A stretch of 64,000 nt of DNA from Limonium bicolor (GCA_023374045.1 CM041783.1:119413503-119477502); one strand, 5' to 3'; counted from the first letter of the stretch, positions 23,342 through 37,382 are shown. Translations and numbers: made by a program. Notes: a model not told the origin generated them from the sequence alone.

Positions 23342-24193
23342 TTACTTTCCCTTCTTCTGGCTATCGCCTGGAGATGCTCCTCCACCCTCAGACTCTCCCT
23401 CAGGGTTCTTCCTCTTCTTGGCCCCGAGAGTCTCTTCCCGAGTCTGGAGCATTAGCTCCGTCCTTGAGGCAGCATAATAACACTCCTGGAATCTCATTGG
23501 TAAGTTCTCACAAAGTTAATCGGTAATGTAGTAAGTAAAAGAGTTTATGGCTTCATGTTAATACCTGGATAGTAGGATAGAGGGTAGCACCCATCGCCAT
23601 CTGGATGCGAAAACAACAATCTCCCCCGGAACTTCTCGACCTTCACGGTCTCTGAGTAATCCACACCGGGGATGAAGTCCAGCAGACCAATGAATCGAGC
23701 ATAGTACTCATCCACGGTCAGACCTCCCTGGGATAATGTCTCGAACTCACGGCGCTTCTTCTGCTTGAGATGTGCCGGATAGTACTTCCCCCTCAGCAAC
23801 TCGAGGAAGGCAGCCCACGAAAAGTAGGGCATAGCCAGGTGATGGTCCTTGACCAACCTCCACCAAGTGCTGGCTGCATCCTTCAGATGGAAAAGCAGCA
23901 ATGACGACCTTCTTGTCGGCAGGTACTTGCAAAGCTTCGTAGGCCTTCTCATGTTCAACTATAAAACGCTCCAAGGCTACGGGGTCTGGCTCCCCAGAAT
24001 ATGTAGGTGGTCGGGTCTCGGTAACTGACTTCAGCCAGTTCGTTTCCCTGGGCTGTGGCGGGTGGGCTGGTGTTCCTCCAATCTGAGTACCAAGCTGTTC
24101 GAGAACGACAGCAATCGTCTCTGCAACTCCTGGAATCACGGGGTCACCGCCTCCACCTCTACCAGTACCACGCCCTCTAGTTTCCCCAGACAT
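23342..24193 (-). pseudogene. Ty3/gypsy gag remnant (element E3)
   Basis: Gag of a minus-strand retrotransposon. It starts at 24193 with MSGETRGRGTGRGG and continues with WLKSVTETRPPTYSGEPDPV. A frameshift near 23950 leads to HLKDAASTWWRLV, WAAFLELLRGKYYPAHLKQK and LTVDEYYARFIGLLDF, typical of plant retrotransposon gag. After 23565 a gap bounded by GT...AG on the minus strand (23564-23486) is followed by ECYYAASRTELMLQTREE and a lysine-rich tail ending at a TAA near 23342. No zinc knuckle and no pol follow, so the element is truncated here. The gap could be an intron or simple decay. Confidence 0.8.
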
Positions 24194-24408
24194 CTGTAGT
24201 ACAGTATGTCACATAAATACTCGGTAATTTACCGTACACAACCATAGATATTGAATTTCCTTAAAGGCTAACAAATCACGCAGTTTGCGTTACTAAAAAC
24301 AACACCTTTTAAGACGAGTCATCTCGTACCTCACAAACGTTTCCCGTAATTTCCCAAGTCCTAAGCTCACTGTCTTAACCTATTTTATCGTCATCAGAGC
24401 GGTACTCC
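24194..24408 (-). other. E3 untranslated leader
   Basis: Non-coding stretch between the gag start and the PBS of E3, with no other recognisable feature. Confidence 0.55.
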
Positions 24409-24420
24409 GCTCTGATACCA
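24409..24420 (-). promoter_or_regulatory. Primer-binding site, initiator tRNA-Met (E3)
   Basis: Plus strand GCTCTGATACCA, 4 nt from the LTR terminus TGTAACACCCC at 24425. It sets E3 polarity as minus. Confidence 0.93.
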
Positions 24421-24424
24421 CTTT

Positions 24425-27400
24425 TGTAACACCCCTCTCCTTAAACACGTAATAATCTCTCTCGTAGCAATAAATAAAACGTCTTACAGCGGAAGAAATA
24501 ACAACAACAATAATACTCACTCGGGTGTCACCGGCCATTACTAGCCCATGCGAGTAACGAAGCCAAACTATATCCAACAACCAACATAAACAAACTGCTA
24601 ACCGCTGTGATAACGAGATAATTCCTATACATCATACTAAGTCCATACTCATAAACTTTGACAAGTGAGCGTCTACCCAATCCTAAATATACATAACCGT
24701 ACCCTAATACAATTCCCAGTCTGACATCGTTATACAAATAGACTCCATGTGCGGTAATTAAAATAAACTCTAACTACCCTGTTCCCGCACTTCGGCTTCG
24801 GCGATAATCAACTACCTGCACAATGAGTGTAGTCTCAGCGATAAACGCTGAGTATGCCGGGCCTGACCCTAATGGTCACTTAGTCATTTTAACCATCTTA
24901 TTATTAGATTGGTTTCATGCTTTTCCATTTTACAGTTATAATCAATACTGTAATATACATGCATAAATATACAAAATCATCCATCCAAACATTCATAAAC
25001 ACTTAACCATCCATCCAATTCAAACAGTCATATAATATCACATCATCAATTGTATATCGAATATATCGAATAATAATACTGAATAAACGCCTTGGCGAAC
25101 TCCATCCTTTGTTAATTTAATTTGGCCTTTAGGCCCCATCCATCCAAACCATGTTAATTAAATACCAGTTGGGCGTCATGTTAGGACAACCCGATAACCT
25201 CACCATGGACAGTAGTCCTCCCGTACACACAAAGGTGCTCATTTCGCCAGAGGTCCGGAGGCCCCTGACTATTCACTTTGCCCCGTAAGGCGTCCATATA
25301 AGGCCGTAGCCACCTGACCCACGATCCAAATAGGGCTCGTTGGGTATAAACCTGGAGCGGAACCCGATCGGAACCCCTCAGTGATCACAAATGCGCAACC
25401 AGGTAGTTCGTAAACTACACTGGATTCCTCACCTCAACTCACACCATCTCTCTCTCATAATGTTTAAGATATGCTCTTAGTCTTATGGAGAATATAACTT
25501 ATTAATTAGCTGCCCAATGGGTCTCACGCATACCTAGAAGTAATCTAGGTATATTCATGTTCGAGATCCATGCTCTAGAGACCGACAATGTCGTGACTCA
25601 TACCTAAGTGTTTTACTTAGGTTACCATATACTTAATATTAATACTGTGGGTATTATATCAAGTAACCGTCATATTATCACATTAAACGCATATGTATGT
25701 TTATGTAAGTCGATCTATAGTTGACGTAGTGTTAGTCCCGTAGGACGCTCGTGCATAAATAATTAATGTTGTAACACACATAATCACATACACGTATCCA
25801 AAACACTTAACACACAAGTGATATCAACCAAATCCGAGCCCAAGGAATTTCCTTAGGACAACTCGGATCAAACCCTTTACATACCGTACACCTTAGACAA
25901 GGATGCGCAGTGTAGACCACTAGCTCGTCAGCGCCTTCGTCTGAAGTATGATCTAAACGGTAATAAACTATAAGTCAGTCTCCATGACTAACTAAATCCG
26001 GTATTTCCGAATTACAAGTAACCCTGACAGTACATTCCCAGATTTCTACAGTTACTTGTTACGGGTTTCTCTAAACCGCTCGGCTTTGTTACTAAAACTC
26101 GTATGTCGAAATGTTTCGACTGTTAAGTTTAATTCGTTATATTTCTTTAATCTTATCCATCATTTAATTTAGGTATATAACCTATAGTTGCATGTATGCA
26201 TGCATTATGTATTATATTATATTATTTTTCCACCATCCATTATAATACATTGTATTATATAATCCATTATCTTTAGTAAAATATATTTCCATTCAAAAAC
26301 TTATAACTTATAGTTTGTAACTATTTTTATGTAATAACCACCACCATTATATTATATGGTTTCCAACCAGAATATATATCCATCCTTATATACATTAATC
26401 TTGTATATGTATATATTACCTATAGGTAAATTTCATGAGTTATAAAACTCTTATATTATATGTTACATTCTATCATCTTATATTAAATGATTATTCCATG
26501 ATTGTATTTTATTATACAACTTATATTAAGATTATTATCCTAATATTATGTAACAATTTATGTTGTATAATACAACTCCTAAGGTTTATTCAATATATAC
26601 CTTAGTTTATAATCTTATTTTTATAGTTTGTCACATTATTTAATGTGAATATCCTTACTTATAATTCCATTTAAACCATATAATTTTATAACATTTATAA
26701 CTTTGTAGACCATAGGCTAAAATTCATATTTCTAACCTTAATAATTCGGTACAGCCATTATCTTTATTTTAATTTCATTTTGACCACATAACATTTTGTA
26801 ATGTTATACCATATACTAATATCATATAATATGATATTTTTATTTCCTTTAATTATAACCTATAGTTTTTATACAAACTATATTATATTGCCGAGAAGGC
26901 AACATGTTATAACCTTATTTCTTTCCATATCCCATAGTATTCTTTATTTACAAAATCACCCCATTATTTTATACCATGTTATATATATCATATAATATAA
27001 CATTTTTAACTTATAAAATGGTATAACCTATGGTTTTATTTTGTAAAATTTCCGAACAGACCCTATTCTGTTTATAATTTAATTTCCAACCCTTTTAACT
27101 TTCCAAGTTTATATTTTGACCACATATATAATGTTATGTAATATATCATATATTATAACATTTTAAACCTTAATATAAATAAACCTATGGTTATATGATA
27201 TTATAATTTGCGAACAGACCCATGTGCTGTTCTAAATTATTTTTCTAACCCACCAAGTTTCTATAATTGCCATTTGGCCAAATTTATAACTATAGTTTTA
27301 TATATCATTAAAACTATATATTATACATATATCTTATTAAATACTCTTATATTATTATAAAAATCACCAAATTTCACCTAAGGGTTATAATTACCCTTAC

Positions 27401-29202
27401 TAACCATATACTTTCGGTATTTTACATTTCCACCACATATATTTATCCTAAGTGTCACAATGACATAATAACTATATATTATACATATATAGTTTATTTT
27501 AATTCCAAAACCAACCAAATAAATTCCTAAAAATTCCTAATAGCCCATGGGTGTTTATAATACCATTTTACACCCTTTACTTTTGGTAATAACATATTTA
27601 CCACATATGTTATAAAATTGTTACAATTAAATACTTATCTTATTATAAAACCTTAAATAAGTTATTTAACTTATCTAATTTGGTCAAAACCTACCATATG
27701 GTCAAGGTTGACCTCCTTAATATTGCCTTGACCATTAATCTCCATATATTACGGTTTTATACCCATATTTTTCAGAAATTACAATTTAACCCCAAAACTT
27801 TATAAAATCTTATAATTTTTATTTAAACTCATTTAAACCTCTAATTTTTGGCTTTATTATTATATAGCCCCCAAATTTAATTTAATTACACTTTATACCC
27901 CAATTCCTTGCGGTAATATATTTTAATTACCTAAACTTAATTAAAACCTTATAAATACATAAATAAAATGGCCTAAAGTACATGGCCTTATTACAAACAT
28001 TAGCTTATAAAATAAATTACACATAAATGCCCAAAAATACTTTAAACTCTCGGCCTTACCACATAGTTTTCCATATTTACCAATTTTCCACATAATGTCT
28101 TAAATTTGACAATTATGTTAATTAATTACTTATAAAATTACTAAACCATTCCTTAATCACCTAAGGTCAAAATAAGACCTTAATAACCTTGTTCACTCAC
28201 GGCATATATATACACATATGTATAAACACATATTAATATACCAAGTGTAGGTTTAAGTGATTTATACCTTATTTTAGCCAAGATAAGGCCTTGTTTGGCC
28301 ACGACAATTTAAAGGAGAATTTCCACAGCTTCTTAGATGAGTTCTAACAGCAATATAATGATATGGTTAGGTCCCAAACATGAACTAACCATAAGAGTAA
28401 TTTAAGTCATGAAAAACATGAACTTTTACCTTGAAAAATCAAGGATCTCCCAAGCTGCTCTCGGCCTAAATTTCCAACAGAAAGAAAGCATCAAAACACT
28501 CTTTAAACTCAGCTATATAACAGCCAATGATCTAGGTAGAAGAAAGCTAGGGTTTACCTTGATTAAAATGGCTTAAAATGGAGTTTAAGCTTGGAATCAG
28601 CCACCAAATGATGTGGTTGCAATTGATACTAATCAAGCATGATAAATGGAAGATTATAAGCCACGGGAAAAAGGTTTTACAACCGGAATTGAAGAGAATC
28701 AAGAGATAAGTGCTTAAAGCACATTTTTATACCTTAAGAACAAGATTAGAATTCTCCACCTCCTTCCCTTGTTACAGCCGAGAATTGCCCTCCTTTTAAC
28801 CTCCAAAACAAGCTAGAAACATGGATGGAAATGGTTGATGCTTAGCTCCATGGAAAGAGGAAAGAAATGTGAAGAGAATGGACATAAAATGGCTTAATAA
28901 GATTACCTATATCAATTGGTGTTCTCTTCTGAATTTGATGAGTTCCCACGGTTTGGAGAAGCAAAAGAGAGGATGAGCAAGATTGGTGTCGGCTGGGAAG
29001 CAAGGCAAATGAGAAAGAAAACTAGTTTTGCCTTTTAAGTTAATTAATGTTACTTTATGAAATAGTAAATGATGATTCATTAGATTGGCTAGATATTTAT
29101 GTTGCTTAATGGGTGGGTATGACAGCTAATATAAGGCGGCAATGGGTGGTATGGTCAATGGATGACATTTGACCATAGTTTAGGTTAAGTAATTAAATTT
29201 AT
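24425..29202 (-). repeat. LTR of element E3, main part
   Basis: Starts TGTAACACCCC beside the PBS. Mostly AT-rich and non-coding, with a less AT-biased section at 24780-25950 and an A/T-rich core at 26150-28300. It is interrupted at 29202 by a plus-strand LTR (E4). Continuation at 33108-33702 is inferred because that piece ends with the expected terminus GGGGTATTTCA in the same orientation. No ORF in it is supported. Confidence 0.6.
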
Positions 29203-32200
29203 TGAAATACCCCAAACCTTAATGCGTTAATTAATCATATAATTATAATTTTCTAAGGCTAATTAAGTCCTTAAGATCATTGGTGAAGAAATGAAACCAA
29301 AAAGAAAAAGAAATGCGTAAATCACAAAATGTGAAAACGCGTATTTAATTATTTTAGGAGGTACATAACCTTTATTAGGGTTATAATATATTTGTATCCT
29401 TAATTACACATTAATAACATGTGGGAAAAATCTGGAAGAAAACGGATTCAAAAATGCGTTAAACGCTAACGGAGTCTTAAAGCGCGTTTTTCGAGAAAAC
29501 CCGAAAACGTGACCTTAAACAGTTAAATGACCCCGTAAAAATAATAGTTGATTTGTAACAATAATTAAACATTAATGGGAGTTTAACAACCATTAAAATT
29601 TAAGGAATGAGAAAATTCCAGAAAACGGTCCCGGTTAGTGAATAGTGCTAAACCGGGTAAATAAACGAGCGTTTTCTGTTAAAAAACGAAAAACGCTCCA
29701 GCTTGTGACAAATATTGGGCCGATTTTAATTGTGAGACAGCCCTCTCACACACTCACATTTAACTAATTAGAAAGAAAAGAAAGCAATAAGCAAAAATTA
29801 AAAAGGTAGGCTCTCTCTCCTCCTCATTTTTTTTCTTTCCCTCTTCTCTTTCCTCCTTTCCCTTCTCCATCGTTCTCTCTTTCCCCTCCTGGTTGCAGCC
29901 GATGTGAAGCTCTCCCTCTCCTCCATGGCTTCTCATCTTCCTCCTCATGCTCTAGCCAACTCGAAGCTCCAAATACAAAACAAATTACATATTTGGACTC
30001 TCCTCATCCTCCTCTACCTTTCCCTCTTTTCGGAATTTCAAAAGGATGAGTTTCATCTCCATGGGTTTTTCCCATTTGAAGAGAAAATGGCACCATTGTG
30101 GAGCTAGGAGTCTCCTCTTCCTTCTAAGGTAAAAATTCCCAAGAAAAAGTCATTTTCCTTCATCTCTTGGTGTATCGATTTCACCATTTTTGATACCTTG
30201 TTTTCTCCTTGTTCTTGAGCTCCAAATTGACCCTTAAATGGTGGAGTAATTTCCTTCTTGATTCAAGGGTGAGAATCCCTCTTAAAAGCGTCAAAAGGTA
30301 AACCCTAACTTTGTGTTCTAGCCTTTGATTGAATTGAAATATTCCAAGGGTTTAGATAATTAATTGTGTATGTTTGTGTTCTTGGATGTTGGGATGGAGT
30401 TTGGAAACTCCATACCCTCTTAACCGATTTTTGGAGGAGATGAGGAGCAAGAGGAAAATTAAGGAGAGACTTGTGAATTAAGGTAAGAAAACTACCTTGA
30501 ACCTTGTTGTAATTGTTTTAGAGTTTGGGATGGGTAAACAAATTAATGAACCCAAGTTGTGGATTGAAATCTATGTTGGAAATGTGTTCAATTGATGTAG
30601 AAGAGGTTTGTGAATTAATGTTGAATGGAGGCCTTTAGAGCCAAATGTTTTGAGTTTGTGATTGATATGTGGTTATGGAGTTTATGGTGATTGTATTGTT
30701 GTTGATGAATTTGAGGATTGTGTTAAGTGCTGTTAGGACCCTTGAAAGGTGTGGCTAGATGAGGGATGAAATGATGATGATGAATGTGTTTTTTTTATGC
30801 GAAATTTTGGTAGAAAATGAGTGTTTTGACTCTTTGATTTGGTGATGTTTTTGGTTGATTTTAATGGGTGTATGATGTGTTAAAACCCCGGTGGAAATGT
30901 GTTTTCGATGGGCTATTTTGCTACTACAAGTTATGTATGTTTTGTGGGGGATTTGTGGCTTGGTTCTAGTTGTTTTCCGTAATGGATTTTGCAGTTTTCG
31001 GTATGTCCTAACATGTGTCCGAACATTGAAGCTCGGACATCATACGACGGAAAACTTTCAGAACTCTCGACTTATGTCCGAACATGCAAGGTCGGACGCA
31101 AGTTCGGACCAACCTTTGTTTTTGCATAACTTTTTCGTTTGAACTCCGTTTTGAGTGCCGTTTGCGGCGTTGGATTCCTCTTTTCAAGTACTATCTGTTT
31201 TGACATGTTTTGGCATATGTTTAGGTATATTTTGATTTGAAAATGACCAATAATCTTTTGAACTCCATTTTTGCTCTATAAGTGTGCTTGAGCCTTCTAA
31301 TGATGGGGGATTGGATGGTAATGGTTTTGGATGATGTTAGGCCTTGTTTTGGTGACTTATAAAGGTCCTAAGAAATAAAAACAAGTGTTGGAAGTGAGTG
31401 AGTAAGTTAAGGAATTAAGTACGCTAAGTTAAACCGAAATAACGGGATAACGGGGTAAGTACGGGAGTAACAATTATGTGCATACCATAGTGCCTTAATA
31501 TTAATTGAACCATTTGACATGTAAATAGTGATTCAAGGGTAAGACATGAGGAACAAGTATGAACCGAGGAGCATGAGAACCCCCGGTAAAGATAAACCCA
31601 TGGTGAAAGGTATGGTTTTCTTGCAACCTGTGTCCTACCGGATTACACCGGCTTGTATGCCAACTTGTTTTTGTGTGTTTGCCACCTTGCAAGATAAAGC
31701 ATGAAATGAGTTTATAGTAATTCATTATTGTGGCGTAATTAATTCCGATACCGTTTAACCTTAATTAGTGTCAAATAATAGTTAACCGACCTTTGGTTCA
31801 CATAAGAGAATCGGTATTCGGGATAAACGTCCCAACCCACGGGAACGTTCTAACTACGGCTATCCGTGCGTTAGTGTATGTTGTGACTTTGTGTGATGTA
31901 TGTGACTTGTTCAGTATGTTGTTGTTATTGGATACTGTTATCCGTGTTGTTGAAATGGGATGTGACTTCCCTGATGTATCTAACCGAGTTAGTAACACTG
32001 TGTGATGTATGTGATAAGTTCCATAAAGGAACCTCTAACTAATAAGTATATGTTATGTATGGTGAGGAATCCGGTCGTTCCGGTCGCGCGTGTTGTTTGG
32101 GAGTTGATGTATATATGTGAGTTAACTCCCATTCTGTTATGTTAGGGTTGTTTATCCTTCTTGGATGTTCGACCTCCCACTAGCTTAGCCAAAGCTTACC

Positions 32201-33107
32201 TACCCGACCTCCACATCGGGCTAGGAGGGAAATTATGTATAATGTTGGTAGGGTGTTGATGCCTAAGTTCGCTTCGACTCCCTCTTTGTTATGTTACGGC
32301 TGTTCTTCCTCCTGGAATTACAACCACCCACAAGCTTAACCAAGGCTTACCTACCTCATCACTATTGGAGTTAGGGGGAAATTATGTATGTTGTGATCGG
32401 TCCTATGTGAGGCCGCCACTCAAGTAAAGGAAATGTATGTATGTTGTGCTCGGGCTTAATCACCCCGGCATTCCCTAAGTAGAGTTATATCCTCTCAGAG
32501 GAGAGAAATTAAGTTGAGTATGTTATAAAGTGAAGTGTGTTAATTGAGTGTGTGTGCTAATTTGTGTTTGTGCCCTATTAATGGATGTTTGCTTATAAGC
32601 ATGATACGTGTGAGTTTGTGCATGTTTGAAATAAAATCAACCGCATGCTAAGACGACAAATAGTTGTGCGTGGCCGGTAGCATGCGGGCTGCGGGTTACC
32701 ATACCAGCAAAGGTGCTGACCCCCTTTGGGGGCCCCCATACTTTTCAGGTATTATGGAGCTGGCAGCCGTTCGAGAGTGGGACGGGGTTGTTAGTTGTAT
32801 ACAGACAGTTCATTTAAATGCTTATGTATTGTAGGAGTAGTAAGACCGAAATTGTTGTCGGCATTAGCTTGTTAATACTCGGTACAGTTGTAATGTAAGT
32901 GCATAATGATTGTTGGACATGGAACGGGATTATGTGTAGTTGCTCGGGAGTTTAGTTCATCAGACCGGTACAATGTATGTATGTTAGCCTTGTTAGCCAC
33001 GTGGGTGGCTAACGGCGTGTAACACCAAGGAGTTAAGTTATGTTATGAGTTATGATTTCCGCTGCAAGGTATTGTTAAGGGTGTTTGCTAGTAGTTGGGG
33101 TGTTACA
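29203..33107 (+). repeat. Plus-strand LTR E4 (solo or partial element)
   Basis: Runs TGAAATACCCC to GGGGTGTTACA, about 3.9 kb, the reverse orientation of E3 and E5. No PBS follows and no polypurine tract precedes it, so it behaves as a solo LTR. Flanks (TTTAT left, GTTTT right) do not match as a target duplication. Its first ~930 bp match the E5 LTR end (39035-39964) in reverse complement. It carries two hairpin units (31016-31110) and a block after them shared with the array LTRs. Short ORFs at 29904-30107 and 30891-31142 are not considered genes. Confidence 0.7.
31016..31110. repeat. Two-unit hairpin array in E4 LTR
   Basis: Unit 1 (31016-31039) has arms TGTCCGAAC and GCTCGGACA with a mismatch. 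Unit 2 (31075-31110) has TCCGAAC...TGC against GCAAGTTCGGA around a middle GGTCGGAC, the same three-arm plan as unit 5 of the array LTRs. Confidence 0.82.
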
Positions 33108-33702
33108 GTTTTTTTGGTACTATTCACCCAAATCACCCATTTTGATTTATTTTTAAACTTTGATTTAGACTTTATAATATAGTCTATCATGTCACATAAA
33201 TGATATAAAGAATGTAATCTAGTCTTTAAAGTGACAAAAAGTCATTATCTTAGAGCTCATACACAAAAACGTGCTTTACGGTGTTTTAGCGCACATTTTG
33301 TGTCACAAGGTGTTTCTGAGCTTAGTTTTCTTTGAGAACAGTTTTGTTGTGTTCCTTACATGATAATTGATCATGGGAATCCAATTTTATATCAATTAGA
33401 GGTCATAAGACTTTTAAGGTTTCTTAGAGCACATTTTTGCCCTACTTGACCTTGAAGTATGTAAATGCTTGTTCTTTGTGTTGGAGTGTTGTCCAACGAT
33501 TGTATTATGTTTATTTATGTTTTAATATGCTTAGGACAAAATTTTGGTCCTAAGAAGTTCATTTGGGTATGTATTTACCCTAAACAGTCAAAGGGTGCAA
33601 TATCTTGCTTTGTGTTGACCATCGTTGTTCTCAATTGACTTTTAAGGCATGTTTAGGCCTTAATTAATGTGATTAGATGTTTAATTAGTTTGGGGTATTT
33701 CA
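33108..33702 (-). repeat. Distal part of E3 LTR
   Basis: Read on the minus strand it begins TGAAATACCCC (33702) and near its other end contains a GTGAATAGTACC block like the GTGAATAGTGCT block in E4. It therefore matches the 5' part of this LTR type. Best explained as the far end of the E3 LTR, split from 24425-29202 by E4. Confidence 0.5.
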
Positions 33703-34185
33703 ATATGATTCATTAAAATTTGATATTATGATCATTAACTAATAAGTTGTAAATTAGATAACAAACTTTGGAAACGATAAAAAATCATTATTGCTTGTAG
33801 TGTATTATTATTGTTGTATGGTGTACTTTAAACTGTTTATGGTGAATGATATATACTTATACATACCAAATATGTTTTGTGTTGTATTATTGTTAATTGT
33901 TTTTATATGTTTATGATGATACACATATGATTCATTAATTTTGATATCATTATTCATTAAAATTGATTTATGATACACTGAAATGATGTTTTTTGTTTAT
34001 AATGATACATTGAAACAATGCTATGAATCATAACTCATTGATATATTAATAATATTAAACTTCTCAAAAACTATTCAAGTCTGGTCTTGTTTGAAGAGTT
34101 TGAATTAGATGAATAATTGTGCAAAATTTTTACTTATGGACGTATATTTTAAAATATACCAAAATTTAAAGTATTATAACAAAAG
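33703..34185. mobile_element. Remnant related to the 11547-12886 element
   Basis: Repeats of GATTCATT/GATACATT words (33703-34030) are followed by a stretch (about 34050-34170) resembling the right arm of the 11547-12886 element: a TGGTCTT block, a GATGAA block and a TATTATAAC-like end. Only one arm is recognisable, so it is a truncated relative at best. Confidence 0.35.
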
Positions 34186-35653
34186 TAACCCAGCCAGCAG
34201 CTGGCTAACTTCTGACTAAGCTGCCAACTCAATTACCCTACAATCTGTGCGCGGTCACGCTGCACCATCTCCTACCCTAAAAGAAACTTAATTAGTTAGT
34301 GTTATCGATATCATTTGTATTTTCTAAATAGTGTAATTAGTTTGAAACATTGTTTCTAATTACCTCAATTTTCTTTTCCACCACCCATCATCTACATCGA
34401 TTGTGTGACACTAGCGCATCGATAAATCTAATCCAGTCTCACCTATAAGCTTTTTGCATAACCGCCAAGGATCTTTTTAGTATAAGCAAAGTTATTTGCG
34501 CTTCTTTGTTGAATTCTTTATCCAACTTCGACCATTCAATACTCACACCCAATAACCACTCCATTCCCAATGGAAGTTTTGGGCTTCACCATTAAACCGA
34601 TCAGAAGACTTACCTTGTTAGTGTACCAACCCTTCTCCCAATTCATGTTGTTGCTTTCACTTCCTTTTTTTCTATTGCTTTTGTCTCTAAAAAAATAAGA
34701 CATTATGTTAAAGATAAGAGGTTACAGGCCTAATGGACCATAACCTAATAGCCAAGACTGGAGCAAAAATTTCAGATGTGACATCAAGCAAAGACCATAA
34801 TGGGATATTCTTTAACGACATCTTAGCGAGTACAAAGTGTAAGAGGAATTTGTAATAGATCTCTTGGCCTTAGTCGAGGCATGAAGCACCCTTGATAATC
34901 CGAAGGAGGGAGAAAACTGAGGTCAGCTCTATTCAAAAGGACAATGCCTATCCAGCTGCAAGTGGAAGCATCTTGTAAGAGGAGTGCAGGAGAGGATAAT
35001 ATTGTCGAGAAAGGCCACACTAGGAGTGCCAGGGGATATTACTGCCAATTCCATCCACTGTGTCAGTAGGTCGCTCAAACAAGGACCTCCAACAGACAAG
35101 GGAATTACTAAATATCCACAAAGCCGCTAAGAAAAACTATAACAGAAAAAAAGCCTAAAACATAAAGTTCCAGAATTAGAAGAAAACTTGTGCTCTTATT
35201 GAAGACATCATCGAATAATAGCAAACAATACTAATACTAGATAGACAACAAAGATTTACAATAAGATACTGGTTGCATAGGACCTCTGCTCATCCCAGCA
35301 ACCAATGAACCATGGGCTCATTATTCCCGGAAACCCTTGGACAAAGGGTTGCCTCCACCACTTGCGACCCATCTACAAACAGTGGTTGTTGCCAACAAAC
35401 CCGAGCTGAGAGATCGCAACAACGTCCCTACATCTATCGCCATATTATCACCGTTTTTAGCCTCGACAACCAAGAACTCCATTTCTGAGATGATTGAAGA
35501 GGTGCTTCAAGCAGAAGGAAGTAGGAAGAAGGAATGATGAGAGATGAGTATAGGGGAAGAGGAGAATCGAGTGCAAATGGAAGGGAGTTAAGCCATGTGC
35601 AAGGTCTAATAGCTACCATCTCCATTTGCAAGACAAACCTTGGTGCCCAAGCC
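34186..35653. other. Unassigned non-repetitive DNA
   Basis: Mixed-composition sequence up to the E5 LTR. Short ORFs at 34823-35020 (minus) and 35337-35537 (plus) have no recognisable domain and no gene is called. No RNA gene or inverted repeat was found. It may be host intergenic DNA. Confidence 0.35.
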
Positions 35654-37204
35654 TGTAACACCCTACCATTAATACATGCTTACCGTCCAATCTCCTTACA
35701 CGTCAGATACACGCAGCGGATACTTACTTACATAAATGGGTGGTACAATGCCGTTAACCACCACGTGGCTAAACAAGGCTACTACTACTGCTTAAGCATC
35801 GGTCTGATGGACCGGAATCCCGAGTAGTACATATCTACCATACACACTCCATATACCAATACAGCTACAATCTTCATTCGATACAATACTTCAAATACAA
35901 TACAATATAATCCACATACCGAGTTTACTAAGATCCTTATACAAGTATATTACCCCTTCAAAGTTCATACGTACTCACTACGAGACTACTTACTACCGTT
36001 CCTCACAAACTACTTGCTTCTAATTACAAGGGTGTGCTCCGGCCTCTTATCTTGACCATATTCGCTTCGGTACCTGCACATTAAAAACGTTCCCCTAGGG
36101 GGTTAGCTTTTCGCTGCGCATGATAACCGCATACCCCGCGTACTAGTGAGGGTACGCCGACCACTTGGTGTATACATGCGGTTGATTTCATTCAAAAATA
36201 CATGCATACATGCTCTTATACATAATATTGCAATACATTACACAAGACATACACACATACAACACTTCATTACTACAAGAAGTAAACATAAACCATTCAA
36301 TACATACTTACCTTTTCCGAATTACACATACACATTACATACACAAATACAATTCTTGTTAGCTTCATTGGTCCACCGGGTTAATCGGGTGGAGATTACT
36401 CTTTTACTCGTTACTTCATACATACGCATACTACTCATACATACTTACGGATCCATACTTACTTATCTTACTCTTACTCAAGTTAAGTCGTCGGGACCTC
36501 GGCCCTGGGGACTACACCGTCCCACCTCCGGGATTTACTTGACTCACCAATCGGGATGCTACCCATTTAAGGGATGGGCCGGACCAGTTTAAGAGTCAGG
36601 AATTGCAGCCAACCTCTTGTGACTCCGCATCCTCACGCGTGGCCGAAGCTAATCGGACTTCTATCATTCCGGTTACTCACTAAGTTAGGAGTTAGGTAGT
36701 TAGGAATTAGCAGAAGTCATTCATAAAGCCACATCCACATTACTATGCTCAATACCCACTTATACAAAATACAATACAATACTTAAGTACAATACAAGAT
36801 TCGAATACAAGTCATCAATTATACTTTCATGAATTATACAAACTAGTGCTCAAGACAATAAATATCAAGAACAACATAAGTCAAGCACAGGTAGGTGCAA
36901 TATAGTCCGATTCATGCATTTATCTTATTTAGGTGATCAAATAAGCACACAAATCGGGGTAACCAGATTAGGATACAGGGCATGAAGAAATCATACCTTC
37001 ACCGTTGTACTTGTATTCCCAACGTTCCTCCGGTGTTCACAATTCAAATCCTATGATATACATATAACGAATAATTAATCTAACTATCATCAATCTAATT
37101 CGGTTACCCTTACGCTTCGTAACTCATACTTATAAGTCTTCACATTCTTGATACTTACATTCTATTTACTGACTTTCATTGCTTAACAATGGTATACTTA
37201 CATA

Positions 37205-37231
37205 TATGAACATATGTATAGGTGGGTATAC

Positions 37232-37262
<31 letters not shown>

Positions 37263-37265
37263 GAT

Positions 37266-37305
<40 letters not shown>

Positions 37306-37328
37306 TATATAGATATATATATAATATA
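37205..37328. repeat. (TA)n microsatellite
   Basis: Nearly pure alternating TA with interspersed TAGA units, inside the E5 LTR just before its hairpin array. Confidence 0.95.
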
Positions 37329-37382
37329 CTAACCATAGTCTTATAGTTTTTTAGCTTTTTTTTTTTTTTTGCAAGTTTGACT

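Noticed and set aside
32640..32760. GC-rich hairpin (CCCCC TTT GGGGG) as a terminator or structured RNA
   Set aside because: Short and isolated within the E4 LTR, with no supporting downstream T-run or conservation visible.
34823..35537. Two short ORFs that might be host gene exons
   Set aside because: No domain, no convincing splice sites or neighbours. Kept only as unassigned sequence.
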